Positions 10,234-18,893 of a stretch of 64,000 nt of DNA are shown here, one piece after another. Under the pieces are notes generated by a model. The model was given only the letters and a program-made list of their open reading frames with translations. It ran no database searches and was not told the origin of the DNA. The position numbers were made by a program, and so were the translations under genes. Each line of letters starts with the position of its first letter. The first letter of the stretch is position 1. This DNA comes from Larkinella punicea (GTDB lineage: Bacteria > Bacteroidota > Bacteroidia > Cytophagales > Spirosomataceae), in contig NZ_QOWE01000015.1 of assembly GCF_003334855.1 (NCBI RefSeq), forward strand, positions 124,001 to 188,000. The letters run 5' to 3'.

Positions 10234-11512
10234 GTTCCGGGGTCGGGCTACGGGCTTCGTCTTTCACCACCAGTTGCACGGTATACCGGCTTTTCTGTTC
10301 CAGCAACAGCTTTTTATGGACCAAAACCCGGTCGATGGTTTTCTCGTCGTAGTGCCGAATGGTGATAAGTTCCAGCCCCTCGTTGTAGGTAATCCGAAAG
10401 TTTTCCTGCAAATGGGGCATCAGACGGGCCAACCGCTCCGGCCGGTGGTCGACCACGACGGAAAAGCTGATGGCGGTATTTTGCATCAGGTTAATTTTCA
10501 CGCCATATTCCGCAAAATGCCCGAAAATTTTACTCAGATTTTCTTCCGCAATAAACGAAAAGTCTTTCGGATGTAATGAAATCAGCGTCTGGTTCATCTT
10601 GAAAATGAACGACGGAACGGGCAGGTGCTTCTCAAAATGGCCAATGACCGTTCCGGGCTCCTGCGGTTGTAGAAACGACCGGACGTACAACGGAATGTTC
10701 TTATTCTGCAACGGTTTGATGGTTTTCGGGTGAATAACCGTCGCGCCGTAATAGGCCAGTTCGATGGCATCCTGATAGGTCAACTGGTCGATTTTGACGG
10801 TTTCGTCGAACCATTTCGGATCGGCGTTCAAAACGCCCGGCACATCTTTCCAGATCGTAACGCGCTCAGCATTCAGGCAATAGGCAAAAATAGCCGCTGT
10901 ATAATCCGAACCATCCCGGCCCAGGGTCGTGGTGTAGCCTTCGCCTGTGTTGCCAATAAACCCCTGCGTGATCATAACGCTGGTTTCGATCAGATCGGCG
11001 AGGGTGTCCGTAATGTGTTCACCGGTTCGCTCCCAGTCTACCTTGCCTTCGCGGTAGGTATCATCCGTTCGGATCAACCGCCGGGCATCCACCCAGTAGG
11101 AGTCCAAACCGGATTGGTTCAGGTGGGCATTGAGAATGCGGGTCGAGAGCAGTTCACCAAAGGAAACCAGTTGGTCGTATACTTTATCCGCATTGGGTTC
11201 CGGCTCCTCGGCAAGCAGGGTTTCTACGTCGGAAAACAGCTCGTAGACGCCTTCAAAAGGTTCGCGGTTATCACCAGCCAAGTTATCGATCACTTGTTCG
11301 TGACGCGCCCGGACGTGCTGCCAGATCGTGTCTTTGGCCGCTTCCCGGCCAAGATAGGCCCAGGTCAGCTTCTCCAGTTCATTCGTGGTTTCACCCATTG
11401 CCGACACCACCACCACCAGTTGCTTCGGTGGCTGCTGTTGAATGATTCCGGCCACGTTGCGAATTCCCTGCGCATCTTTCACCGATGCCCCGCCGAATTT
11501 AAATACCTGCAT
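10220..11512 (-). CDS. lysC: Aspartate kinase (monofunctional)
   Basis: A 430-aa enzyme that phosphorylates L-aspartate with ATP, the first step towards lysine, threonine, methionine and diaminopimelate. The N-terminus has the kinase signature KFGGASVKD (residues 5-13), followed by the amino-acid kinase fold with TTLGRDGSDYTAAIFA and ATVIHPKTIKPL. The last 150 or so residues form tandem ACT domains for feedback control. There is no homoserine dehydrogenase part, unlike ThrA. The gene lies downstream of dxs on the same strand, separated by 138 bases that hold a long hairpin, and its 3' end overlaps the convergent DUF1501 gene by 14 bases. Which amino acid inhibits it cannot be read from the sequence. 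Confidence 0.95.
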   Translation of the reverse strand: MQVFKFGGASVKDAQGIRNVAGIIQQQPPKQLVVVVSAMGETTNELEKLTWAYLGREAAKDTIWQHVRARHEQVIDNLAGDNREPFEGVYELFSDVETLLAEEPEPNADKVYDQLVSFGELLSTRILNAHLNQSGLDSYWVDARRLIRTDDTYREGKVDWERTGEHITDTLADLIETSVMITQGFIGNTGEGYTTTLGRDGSDYTAAIFAYCLNAERVTIWKDVPGVLNADPKWFDETVKIDQLTYQDAIELAYYGATVIHPKTIKPLQNKNIPLYVRSFLQPQEPGTVIGHFEKHLPVPSFIFKMNQTLISLHPKDFSFIAEENLSKIFGHFAEYGVKINLMQNTAISFSVVVDHRPERLARLMPHLQENFRITYNEGLELITIRHYDEKTIDRVLVHKKLLLEQKSRYTVQLVVKDEARSPTPELTPE

Positions 11513-11537
11513 TGTTACAAAGTAGAAATGAATATGA

Positions 11538-11632
11538 ACGTGGCCGGATTACCGCTGCGATTGAAGAGAGGAGGCCGGTTGTTTTCCGCACCCATCCATC
11601 GGTTCAATCGCACTGGTAACCCGGCCACGTTG
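11538..11632 (-). repeat. Long hairpin (29-base arms) in the dxs-lysC gap
   Basis: The arms 11538-11566 and 11604-11632 are reverse complements at 26 of 29 positions around a 37-base loop. The structure starts 18 bases after the dxs stop and ends 25 bases before the aspartate kinase ATG. No T-run follows it on the - strand, so it is not a plain terminator. It could protect mRNA ends, act as a leader element for lysC, or be a dispersed palindrome. I cannot match it to a known riboswitch class. Confidence 0.7.
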
Positions 11633-11650
11633 CTGAGTAAGGGTTATCGG

Positions 11651-13585
11651 TTAAGCAGTAATGATGCGCTCGGCATAGGTTAGTTCCCGGACGGCATCGG
11701 CAATTCCTTTCGGATCGAAACCACATTCGCGGTGAAGGTCGATCTGTTCGCCGTGTTCGATCACCGCGTCCGGAATGCCCAGCCGCTTCACGCGGGCCAC
11801 GTAGCCGTGGTCGGTCATGAATTCGATCACCGCACTGCCAAAACCGCCCATCACGCAGCCGTCTTCAACGGTGACTACTTTGTCGTAACGCTGGAATACT
11901 TCGTGCAGCATCACTTCGTCGAGCGGTTTTACAAACCGCATATCGTAGTGGGCCGGGTGAATCATCTCGGTTTCGAGGAGATCACAGGCGGTTGTCACGT
12001 AGTTTCCGATGGGGCCAATGGTCAGAATGGCGACGCCTTTTCCGTCCCGGATTTTGCGGCCTTTTCCCACTTCGATCTGCTCGAGGGGAGTCCGCCAGTT
12101 GGGCATCACGCCTTCGCCCCGCGGATAACGGATGGTAAAAGCCTGTTTTCCCTGTTGAATGGTATCCGACTGGGCCGTAAACATCAGGTTGCGCAGTTCC
12201 TGCTCATTCATCGGGCTGGCCACAATCATGTTTGGAATGCAGCGCATAAACGACAAATCGTAGGCTCCGTGGTGCGTTGGCCCATCGGCACCGGCAAAAC
12301 CGGCCCGGTCGAGGCAGAAAATAACCGGCAGTTCCTGAATGCAGACGTCATGAATCACCTGATCGTAGGCCCGCTGCATGAACGTGGAGTAGATATTGCA
12401 GAAAACCACCTGTCCCTGCGTGGCCATGCCCGCCGAAAAGGTAACGGCATGTTGTTCGGCAATACCGACATCGAAAGCCCGGTCCGGGATGGCTTTCATC
12501 ATGATATTGAGCGACGACCCCGACGGCATGGCGGGCGTTACGCCCACAATTTTCTCGTTCACTTCGGCCAGTTCAACCAGCGTGTTCCCGAAAACATCCT
12601 GGTATTTAGGCGGTTGTGGTTTGTCGTAGACTTTCTTTTTGATTTCGCCCGTTACCTTGTCGAACAAACCCGGCGCGTGCCACTTGGTCTGGTCTTTTTC
12701 GGCAGGGCCGTATCCTTTGCCTTTTACCGTCAGACAGTGTAGCAGTTTGGGGCCGGGAATGTCTTTCAGGTCGTTCATTACGCTCACCAGATGATCGATG
12801 TCGTGGCCGTCGATGGGGCCAAAATACCGCAGGTTCAACGATTCGAACAGGTTGCTCTGGTGAAGCAGCGACGCTTTCAGGCCCGTTTCAATTTTAGAAA
12901 CAATGTCCTGTGCGCTTTTCCCGAAATTGCTCATCTTGCCCAACAAATTCCAGACTTCGTCCTTCATTTTGTTGTAGGTCGGCGAGGTGGTAATGTCCGT
13001 CAGGTATTCGCGCAATGCACCCACATTAGGGTCGATGGACATGCAGTTGTCATTCAGCACAATGAGCAGATCGGCTTCGGTTGCGCCGGCGTGGTTCATG
13101 CCTTCAAAAGCCAAACCGGCCGTCATCGCACCGTCGCCAATGACAGCGATGTGATGACGTTTGGGATGGTTTTGTAGCTGCGAGGCAACCGCCATACCCA
13201 GGGCCGCCGAAATCGACGTTGAAGAGTGGCCAACGCCAAAAGAATCATATGGGCTTTCCTTCCGTTTCGGAAAACCGGAGAGCCCTTTATAAAACCGATT
13301 GGTATGAAAAGTATCCCGTCGTCCGGTCAGAATTTTGTGGCCATACGCCTGATGCCCGACGTCCCAGACCAATTGATCATCCGGTGTGTTGAAAACGTAA
13401 TGCAGGGCTACCGTCAATTCGACAACGCCCAGACTGGCCCCAAAGTGGCCTCCATATACCGATACATTATCGACAATGAATTGCCGTAGCTCGGCACAGA
13501 CTTGTGGAAGATCGGTTTGATTCAGATTACGGAGGTCGTCCGGACTGTCAATCTTGGCGAGTAGCCTGCCGGGTGTGATCAACAT
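11651..13585 (-). CDS. dxs: 1-deoxy-D-xylulose-5-phosphate synthase
   Basis: A 644-aa thiamine-diphosphate enzyme that condenses pyruvate and glyceraldehyde 3-phosphate into DXP, the entry step of the MEP isoprenoid pathway. The N-terminal TPP part shows GVVELTVALHYVF, DVGHQAYGHKILTGR and the TPP motif GDGAMTAGLAFEGMNHAG. The central transketolase part has FDVGIAEQHAVTFSAGMA and DRAGFAGADGPTHHG, and the C-terminal domain ends normally. Length is as expected for the family. It probably starts its own transcript from a TAnnTTTG element about 90 bases upstream and may read through into lysC. Confidence 0.97.
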   Translation of the reverse strand: MLITPGRLLAKIDSPDDLRNLNQTDLPQVCAELRQFIVDNVSVYGGHFGASLGVVELTVALHYVFNTPDDQLVWDVGHQAYGHKILTGRRDTFHTNRFYKGLSGFPKRKESPYDSFGVGHSSTSISAALGMAVASQLQNHPKRHHIAVIGDGAMTAGLAFEGMNHAGATEADLLIVLNDNCMSIDPNVGALREYLTDITTSPTYNKMKDEVWNLLGKMSNFGKSAQDIVSKIETGLKASLLHQSNLFESLNLRYFGPIDGHDIDHLVSVMNDLKDIPGPKLLHCLTVKGKGYGPAEKDQTKWHAPGLFDKVTGEIKKKVYDKPQPPKYQDVFGNTLVELAEVNEKIVGVTPAMPSGSSLNIMMKAIPDRAFDVGIAEQHAVTFSAGMATQGQVVFCNIYSTFMQRAYDQVIHDVCIQELPVIFCLDRAGFAGADGPTHHGAYDLSFMRCIPNMIVASPMNEQELRNLMFTAQSDTIQQGKQAFTIRYPRGEGVMPNWRTPLEQIEVGKGRKIRDGKGVAILTIGPIGNYVTTACDLLETEMIHPAHYDMRFVKPLDEVMLHEVFQRYDKVVTVEDGCVMGGFGSAVIEFMTDHGYVARVKRLGIPDAVIEHGEQIDLHRECGFDPKGIADAVRELTYAERIITA

Positions 13586-13673
13586 AGTAGGTTGGATGCT
13601 ATAGAATGTTTTTCATAAACTACGTGTGGTAACAAACTGTTTCACAGCGTTCATTCATGAAATGAGTATCAGG

Positions 13674-13681
13674 CAAAAGTA
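13674..13681 (-). promoter_or_regulatory. -7 promoter element for dxs
   Basis: On the - strand this reads TACTTTTG, a perfect TAnnTTTG, 88 bases upstream of the dxs start in an A/T-rich non-coding stretch. No TTTG at the ideal -33 distance is evident. Confidence 0.5.
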
Positions 13682-13754
13682 CAAAAAAAATACAAACTGC
13701 ACAGTGATTGCCCAGATTCCGGACAAATGGCTTACAGAATTGATACAGGGTCAA

Positions 13755-13787
13755 AAAGCACGCTAAAATCGGGTTCCAGCGTGCTTT
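13755..13787 (-). terminator. Terminator of the mutL-rhomboid operon
   Basis: A 10-bp perfect stem (AAAGCACGCT with AGCGTGCTTT) around a 13-base loop. Read on the - strand it is followed by a run of five T. It lies 83 bases past the stop of the second rhomboid gene and ahead of the dxs promoter. Confidence 0.7.
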
Positions 13788-13870
13788 CAACTAAAGTTTA
13801 TCGAACAGTATGTATTCTTTCCCTCTAAAAACCGTCACCGAAAATTCGCGAGAAAAATACAATTTAGATT

Positions 13871-14791
13871 CTATCCACGCTGGCTCGCCCGGAAAAGTTT
13901 CTGTTTCTCTTCACGAGTCAGGCTTTCATAACCGGAACGGGATATTTTATCCAGAATCGCGTCAATTTCGTCCTGATCCGGCATCGCAACCGCCGAAGGA
14001 GACGACGGAGCCGCGTAAGCTCCGGTGCTCAGGCTGGCACTACTGCGCTGACGGTAAGACACTTTAACCGGCGGTTTTTTCCGAAACAGGCTTTGCCAGC
14101 CGTCCATCACCCAATAAATGGGTTGCCCCAGATCCGTTCCATTCTGAAGCATTTTGATGAACAGAAATCCGACCAAAGCGCCCCCCAAATGGGAAAGATC
14201 GCCCCCGGCATTCGGACCAATGGACCGGGCCAGCGACAGAACAATGTAGAAGAAGGCAATGTATTTGATCCGAACCGGACCAAAAAACAGCAGATGAAAC
14301 GTATAGTTCGGCAGCAGTGTCGACGCTCCGACTGCCACGGAAAAAGCCGCAGCCGACGCGCCCAGCATCCGGGAGTCGCCCACCTGCTCCTGAAAATAGG
14401 GGAGGAGGTTGTAGATAGCCATATAGGCCAGACCGCCCGCCAAACCGCCCAGCATATAGAGCGCCACCAGCCGGCGATTCCCCAGGTATTCGTCGATCAA
14501 CCGGCCAAACCAGTACAGGAAGAGCATGTTGAACAGAATGTGAAAGACGTCTTCGTGGGTGAAGAAGTACGTAATCATCGTCCACGGCTTCGTGATGAAG
14601 GTTCCCAGGGCAGCCGGTAACCGCAGTTGATCGACAATCAGATTGTAGACTCCCGACATTTCTGCCAGCGTCAGAATGACTTTCAGGATCAACAGCAGCA
14701 GAAAGACAATGGTATTAACAAGAATCAACTGCACCAACGTGTTGTTGGGCTTGTTGAATTCGCTCCGGAAGTCATCTAACAGTCCACTCAT
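13871..14791 (-). CDS. Rhomboid family intramembrane protease, first of a tandem pair
   Basis: A 306-aa polytopic membrane protein of the rhomboid serine protease family. The membrane core covers about residues 20-215, with FTHEDVFHILFNMLFLYWFG marking the conserved HxxxN region of helix 2. The presumed nucleophile is Ser146 in G144-A-S146-A, so the usual GxSG is changed to GASA, and His201 in SHLGGALVG would complete the dyad. A soluble, Ser/Ala/Pro-rich C-terminal tail of about 80 residues follows. It lies 3 bases after the second rhomboid gene and is last in the mutL operon. Activity is likely but the altered last Gly is unusual. Substrate unknown. Confidence 0.88.
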   Translation of the reverse strand: MSGLLDDFRSEFNKPNNTLVQLILVNTIVFLLLLILKVILTLAEMSGVYNLIVDQLRLPAALGTFITKPWTMITYFFTHEDVFHILFNMLFLYWFGRLIDEYLGNRRLVALYMLGGLAGGLAYMAIYNLLPYFQEQVGDSRMLGASAAAFSVAVGASTLLPNYTFHLLFFGPVRIKYIAFFYIVLSLARSIGPNAGGDLSHLGGALVGFLFIKMLQNGTDLGQPIYWVMDGWQSLFRKKPPVKVSYRQRSSASLSTGAYAAPSSPSAVAMPDQDEIDAILDKISRSGYESLTREEKQKLFRASQRG

Positions 14792-14794
14792 TAC

Positions 14795-15571
14795 TCAATA
14801 AAAATTATTTCGTTGCTTCCCCCAATATTTCACCAATATAAAAGCAAACAGCATACCGCCAATATGAGCAAAATGCGCCACATTGTCGGACTGTGCCCGA
14901 TAAATGCCCGAATACAATTCATACGCACCATAAAACGCCACCAGGTATTTCGCCTTGATGGGTATCGGTGGAAATAAAAGGAAAAGTTCGGTATTTGGGA
15001 ATAATAATCCAAATGCCATCAAGATTCCAAAAATCGCTCCCGACGCCCCAACCATCGGTACCGCCAATTGCTGCTCATAATACGTTTGAATCAGTTGCAC
15101 GGCCCCTCTTCGATACGCCGGGTCCGTTGGGTTGTCTTCAAACACGCGTAAAAAATTATCCCCCTGACTCAACAGGCCCCGATCCGACAAAAATAACTCC
15201 AGCGACTCGGGCGTTGGGTTGCTTTGAAAAACAGCCACTGCATCTCGTAACTGGCTGGCTTCAAAATAGTTTATGCCCAGAAATAATAATCCGGCTCCAA
15301 CGCCGGTAATAAAGTAAAAAATCGTAAACCGTTTGCTCCCCCAAACCTGCTCAAGCATCGGGCCAAAGAAAAATAAACCCAGCATATTACTGAAAATGTG
15401 CCCAAAATCAGCATGCAGAAACATGTAGGTTACAAACTGGTGGGGTGCAAAGGCCGGTGAAAGAAACGAATAGAGTCCAAACGTACTGATCAGATCGATT
15501 CCCAACGCTTTTACAATAAACAAACCAACATTAATGAGCAACAGCGTCCTGACGACCGGCGTAAGATTCAT
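14795..15571 (-). CDS. Rhomboid family intramembrane serine protease
   Basis: A 258-aa membrane protein with a complete rhomboid active site: Ser177 in G175-A-S-G178 and His236 in AHFAHIGGM. The HADFGHIFSNMLGLFFFG stretch near residues 53-70 is the conserved helix-2 HxxxN region. A hydrophilic insertion at about residues 103-168 separates the early helices from the catalytic ones. The gene lies between mutL (33 bases upstream) and another rhomboid gene (3 bases downstream), an arrangement that recurs in Bacteroidota. Rhomboids cleave membrane proteins within or near the bilayer; the target here is unknown. Confidence 0.93.
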   Translation of the reverse strand: MNLTPVVRTLLLINVGLFIVKALGIDLISTFGLYSFLSPAFAPHQFVTYMFLHADFGHIFSNMLGLFFFGPMLEQVWGSKRFTIFYFITGVGAGLLFLGINYFEASQLRDAVAVFQSNPTPESLELFLSDRGLLSQGDNFLRVFEDNPTDPAYRRGAVQLIQTYYEQQLAVPMVGASGAIFGILMAFGLLFPNTELFLLFPPIPIKAKYLVAFYGAYELYSGIYRAQSDNVAHFAHIGGMLFAFILVKYWGKQRNNFY

Positions 15572-15604
15572 AAAATTGTAACGTTTTCTTGCATAATAAC
15601 CATA

Positions 15605-17554
15605 TCAGGACCGAAATAATCCCGCTAATTTATCTAACGCCAATACCGTCGTAATCGGTTCACCACCGGGCGTATAGGATGGGTTTGATGACGCAATTAA
15701 TTGATCGACCAGAGCCCGTTGTTCCGGTTCGGCCAGTTGCTTCTGGTGCCGCGCAGCCGACCGCCGGGCCAGCGAACGGGCAAGGACTTCGGCCCGCTCC
15801 AGTTTCAACCGCCCCGTATCTTCGCGGAGTTGCGCCAGCAGGTTGGCAAACAGTTCTTCTTCATTCTCGCCTACCGAAAGCGCCGGAACGCCCCGGATCA
15901 TAAAGGCATTCTGCCCGATTTCGTCGAACAGAAATCCCAGACTCGTCAAATCGTCGCGCAGTTCGAGTGCCAGGTTGTAATCGACCGGCATCACCGTCAC
16001 CGTTTTCGGAAACAGCAGTTGCTGCGACACGCCGTTGCGCTTGGTCAGTGCGGCCTGGTATTGATCATACAACACCCGTTCGTAGGCCCGGCGCTGGTCG
16101 ATCACCAGCATACCGGCCTGAACAGACGTTACCAGATAGCGGTTGTGTACCTGAAGAATGGGACCAGCCCCTTCCAGAGCAACCGCTGACGTAATGAGTT
16201 TGTTCACCCGACTTCCCAGCGTTACCGACTCGATTTCGGCCTGCGAATCGGCTGATGCGTTGTTTTCAAACAGATTCTGCGCTTCAGTCGCCGGGGTTTC
16301 ATTGGTTTCCAGCCCTTCAAACAACGCCTGCCAATTGGCGGCCGACTTGCGTGGAAAGTCAAAACTGGTGGCCGCTTTGTGTTCAGCCGGTTCGGTCGAC
16401 CAGGCGGGTGACATTGGTCGCAGGGGCGACCGGCTTTGAGCATCCGACTGGCCACTTCCGTTTCCCACTTGTACTTCAGACGTACGACGGGGGGCCGGGG
16501 TCACAGGCAGGAAGTTCACATTGGAATCAAAATCGAGCGAAGGGGTCAAATTATAGACGCCAACGGCCTTCCGAACAGCCGCCATGACGATGGCATACAC
16601 CGAGCGTTCATCGTCGAACTTGATTTCGGTTTTGGTAGGATGGATGTTGATGTCGATGTGCGACGGGTCAATTTCGATAAACAGGACGTAGAAAGGATGA
16701 AAACCGTCCTGAATCGTTCCTTCATAGGCACCCACGACGGCATGATGCAGGTAGTTGTGCTTGACGAAGCGCGAATTGACAAAGAAAAACTGTTCTCCCC
16801 GCGTTTTGCGGGCAAATTCGGGTTTGCCGATATACCCCCGGACGTTCACATACGGCGTTTCTTCTTCGCAGAAAGCCAGTTGTTCGCGGTATTGCTTTCC
16901 AAATAAATCGACAATCCGGCGGCTCAGCTTTCCGGCCTGCAGGTTGTAGACTTCCGAATCGTTGTGATACAGTGAAAAGGCCACCTCCGGATGGGCCAGC
17001 GCGACACGCTGGAATTCATCCAGAATATGCCGCATTTCTACCGAGTTGGTTTTCAGGAAATTGCGCCGGGCCGGCACATTAAAGAATAAGTTTTTTACCA
17101 GAATATTCGTTCCCGGCAAACACGAAACCGTCTCCTGGGTTTTCAGTTCGGAGCCTTCCATCCGGATAAGCGTTCCCAACTCGTCGTTGGTGCGGGATGC
17201 GTCGGACCGTCTGGTGCGCAGTTCAACCTGGGCAATGGCGGCAATGGATGCCAGGGCTTCGCCCCGAAAACCCATCGTTCGGATGCGAAACAGATCGTCG
17301 GACGAACGGATTTTTGAGGTAGCGTGCCGTTCAAAGCTCATCCGGGCATCGGTTTCCGACATCCCAATGCCATCATCTATAATCTGAATCAGTGTTTTCC
17401 CGGCGTCCCGTATAATAATTTGTACGGTTTTTGCTTGGGCATCTACTGAGTTTTCCAGTAATTCTTTGACCACTGATGCCGGGCGTTGCACCACTTCCCC
17501 TGCCGCAATCTGATTGGCAATCGAATCCGGTAACAGTTGAATAATATTCAACAT
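15605..17554 (-). CDS. mutL: DNA mismatch repair protein MutL
   Basis: A 649-aa protein that links MutS mismatch recognition to strand removal. The N-terminal GHKL ATPase is intact: catalytic Glu34 and Asn35 in ELLENSVDA, DGIGM at 61-65, and GFRGEAL at 95-101. The C-terminal dimerisation domain lies after a Ser/Pro-rich linker (about 330-450). In that domain the expected endonuclease signatures are eroded: DQHA-x2-E-x4-E reads DQRRAYERVLYD, the ACR motif reads ARR, and the CPHGRP motif reads TPGGEP. The protein may therefore lack nicking activity, or use a lineage-specific variant. It heads an operon with two rhomboid genes. Confidence 0.95.
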   Translation of the reverse strand: MLNIIQLLPDSIANQIAAGEVVQRPASVVKELLENSVDAQAKTVQIIIRDAGKTLIQIIDDGIGMSETDARMSFERHATSKIRSSDDLFRIRTMGFRGEALASIAAIAQVELRTRRSDASRTNDELGTLIRMEGSELKTQETVSCLPGTNILVKNLFFNVPARRNFLKTNSVEMRHILDEFQRVALAHPEVAFSLYHNDSEVYNLQAGKLSRRIVDLFGKQYREQLAFCEEETPYVNVRGYIGKPEFARKTRGEQFFFVNSRFVKHNYLHHAVVGAYEGTIQDGFHPFYVLFIEIDPSHIDINIHPTKTEIKFDDERSVYAIVMAAVRKAVGVYNLTPSLDFDSNVNFLPVTPAPRRTSEVQVGNGSGQSDAQSRSPLRPMSPAWSTEPAEHKAATSFDFPRKSAANWQALFEGLETNETPATEAQNLFENNASADSQAEIESVTLGSRVNKLITSAVALEGAGPILQVHNRYLVTSVQAGMLVIDQRRAYERVLYDQYQAALTKRNGVSQQLLFPKTVTVMPVDYNLALELRDDLTSLGFLFDEIGQNAFMIRGVPALSVGENEEELFANLLAQLREDTGRLKLERAEVLARSLARRSAARHQKQLAEPEQRALVDQLIASSNPSYTPGGEPITTVLALDKLAGLFRS

Positions 17555-17814
17555 TTTGTATTTATCTACTATTTCAAATCCTTAATGGAAGAACAAATTA
17601 CTATTTTTCCACGACATACGGAAAAGCAATCAGACCAGCTTTTGTAATTTAGTAAATCTTTTTTTTTGAATGTTTGTTATAGAAATAATTCAAGAGTAAT
17701 TTTGAATATAAGCAGAAACCAAACGTTTCTTTCTTTGAATACAGTACAATAGAAATAGGGGTTTTAATACCTTGCGTTCCGTTAAAAGTGGCACCCTTTT
17801 ACCCAAATACCGAG

Positions 17815-17973
17815 ATGAAGAAGGTCAAATTGAACATGATTTTGCACTGGGTTGTTTTCTTCCCCATTATTCTGCCTTTATGTATGATTTTTGGCGCTTT
17901 TCAGGGAGCGATTCAGATGGCAGACAAAGTGCTCAACCAGTTTTGGTCTGATGTAGCACCCACCGTTGAATAA
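17815..17973 (+). CDS. Small membrane protein, unknown
   Basis: A 52-aa open frame beginning MKKVKLNMILHW, with one strongly hydrophobic segment (about residues 8-33, VVFFPIILPLCMIFGAFQG) and a short polar tail. An upstream in-frame start would add nine residues, but the Lys-rich start fits a membrane protein better. It stands alone between the divergent mutL and the convergent pseudouridine synthase, with 240 bases of A/T-rich DNA before it. I do not recognise a family; coding status rests on the hydrophobic pattern and isolation from other genes. Confidence 0.5.
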   Translation: MKKVKLNMILHWVVFFPIILPLCMIFGAFQGAIQMADKVLNQFWSDVAPTVE

Positions 17974-18090
17974 ACGATTTGTAAACCCCATTTTCCGGCT
18001 CGAAGACCGGTTTTTCTTCGTCCAAATAGCTACGCCATTTTAACGAATTGTAGGATGATTCTACGTTGGCCTTTCCGCTGACCGAAGTGA

Positions 18091-18816
18091 TCAATAAATG
18101 AAATCCAGGTTTTTATCCTTGTAATCTTCCGGATCAAGCGCTAAAAACTCTTCCCAAAATGGACTGTTTGGAACCCCGGCTTTACAGATCAGGGGTTCTT
18201 TTTTGATGGGATGAACAAAATAAAGCCGTCTGGCATGTAAATTGATGCTGCTGTCCTGATTTGGCCGCGGGAAGCCGTACTTGATGTCTCCCCGAATCGG
18301 ACAGCCCATACTCGCCAATTGCACCCGAATCTGGTGCGGCCGACCCGTAATCGGATTGACTTCCAGCAAATAATGATCGTTGATTTTTCCGAGTAACCGG
18401 TACGTCAATTCGGCCTTTTGCGAACCCGGCACTTCGTCGTCATAGGCTTTTACGGTATTCGTCGCTTCGTCTTTGAGCAGAAAATGGGTCAGCCGGCCTT
18501 TCTCCTCCCGGGGTTTTCGCCCCACCACAGCCCAATAGGTTTTCTGAACCTGCCGTTTCCGGAAGATTTCGTTCATCCGTTCCAGCGCCTTCGACGTCCG
18601 GGCAAACACCACCAGCCCACTCACGGGCCGGTCGAGCCGGTGAACGGTTCCCAGAAACACATCGCCGGGTTTATCGTATTTTTTCTTGATGTAACTTTTT
18701 ATCATATCAAGCAGTGGCACATCGCGGGTTTTATCCGCCTGCACCAACACACCCGGCTCTTTATTGACCACAATCAGGTGGTTATCTTCGTAGACAACGA
18801 CGTATTTCTGTTTCAT
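18091..18816 (-). CDS. RluA family RNA pseudouridine synthase
   Basis: A 241-aa enzyme that isomerises uridine to pseudouridine in rRNA or tRNA. The catalytic Asp sits in HRLDRPVSGLVVFARTSKA, the RluA/RluD hallmark, preceded by DNHLIVVNKEPGVLVQ and followed by KTYWAVV and the NPITGRPHQIRVQLASMG region. No N-terminal S4 domain is present. The ATG is chosen because the upstream alternative is a TTG that adds a basic stretch not typical of the family. It follows panB on the same strand after 77 bases. The exact RNA target cannot be assigned. Confidence 0.92.
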   Translation of the reverse strand: MKQKYVVVYEDNHLIVVNKEPGVLVQADKTRDVPLLDMIKSYIKKKYDKPGDVFLGTVHRLDRPVSGLVVFARTSKALERMNEIFRKRQVQKTYWAVVGRKPREEKGRLTHFLLKDEATNTVKAYDDEVPGSQKAELTYRLLGKINDHYLLEVNPITGRPHQIRVQLASMGCPIRGDIKYGFPRPNQDSSINLHARRLYFVHPIKKEPLICKAGVPNSPFWEEFLALDPEDYKDKNLDFIY

Positions 18817-18893
18817 TCGTTTGGAACGGTTTTTCAAACCGTCTTTTGTGCTTTCCTGATAAGCCGGGCTTCATGGGCCGACCGTTCGTTCGG

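Noticed and set aside
10730-11683. A 317-aa open frame antisense to lysC and crossing the lysC leader
   Set aside because: No domain or start context; it overlaps an intact aspartate kinase almost entirely.
18001-18020. A 6-bp hairpin (CGAAGA/TCTTCG) in the gap between the small membrane protein and the pseudouridine synthase genes
   Set aside because: Too short and without a T-run after it on either strand to call a terminator.
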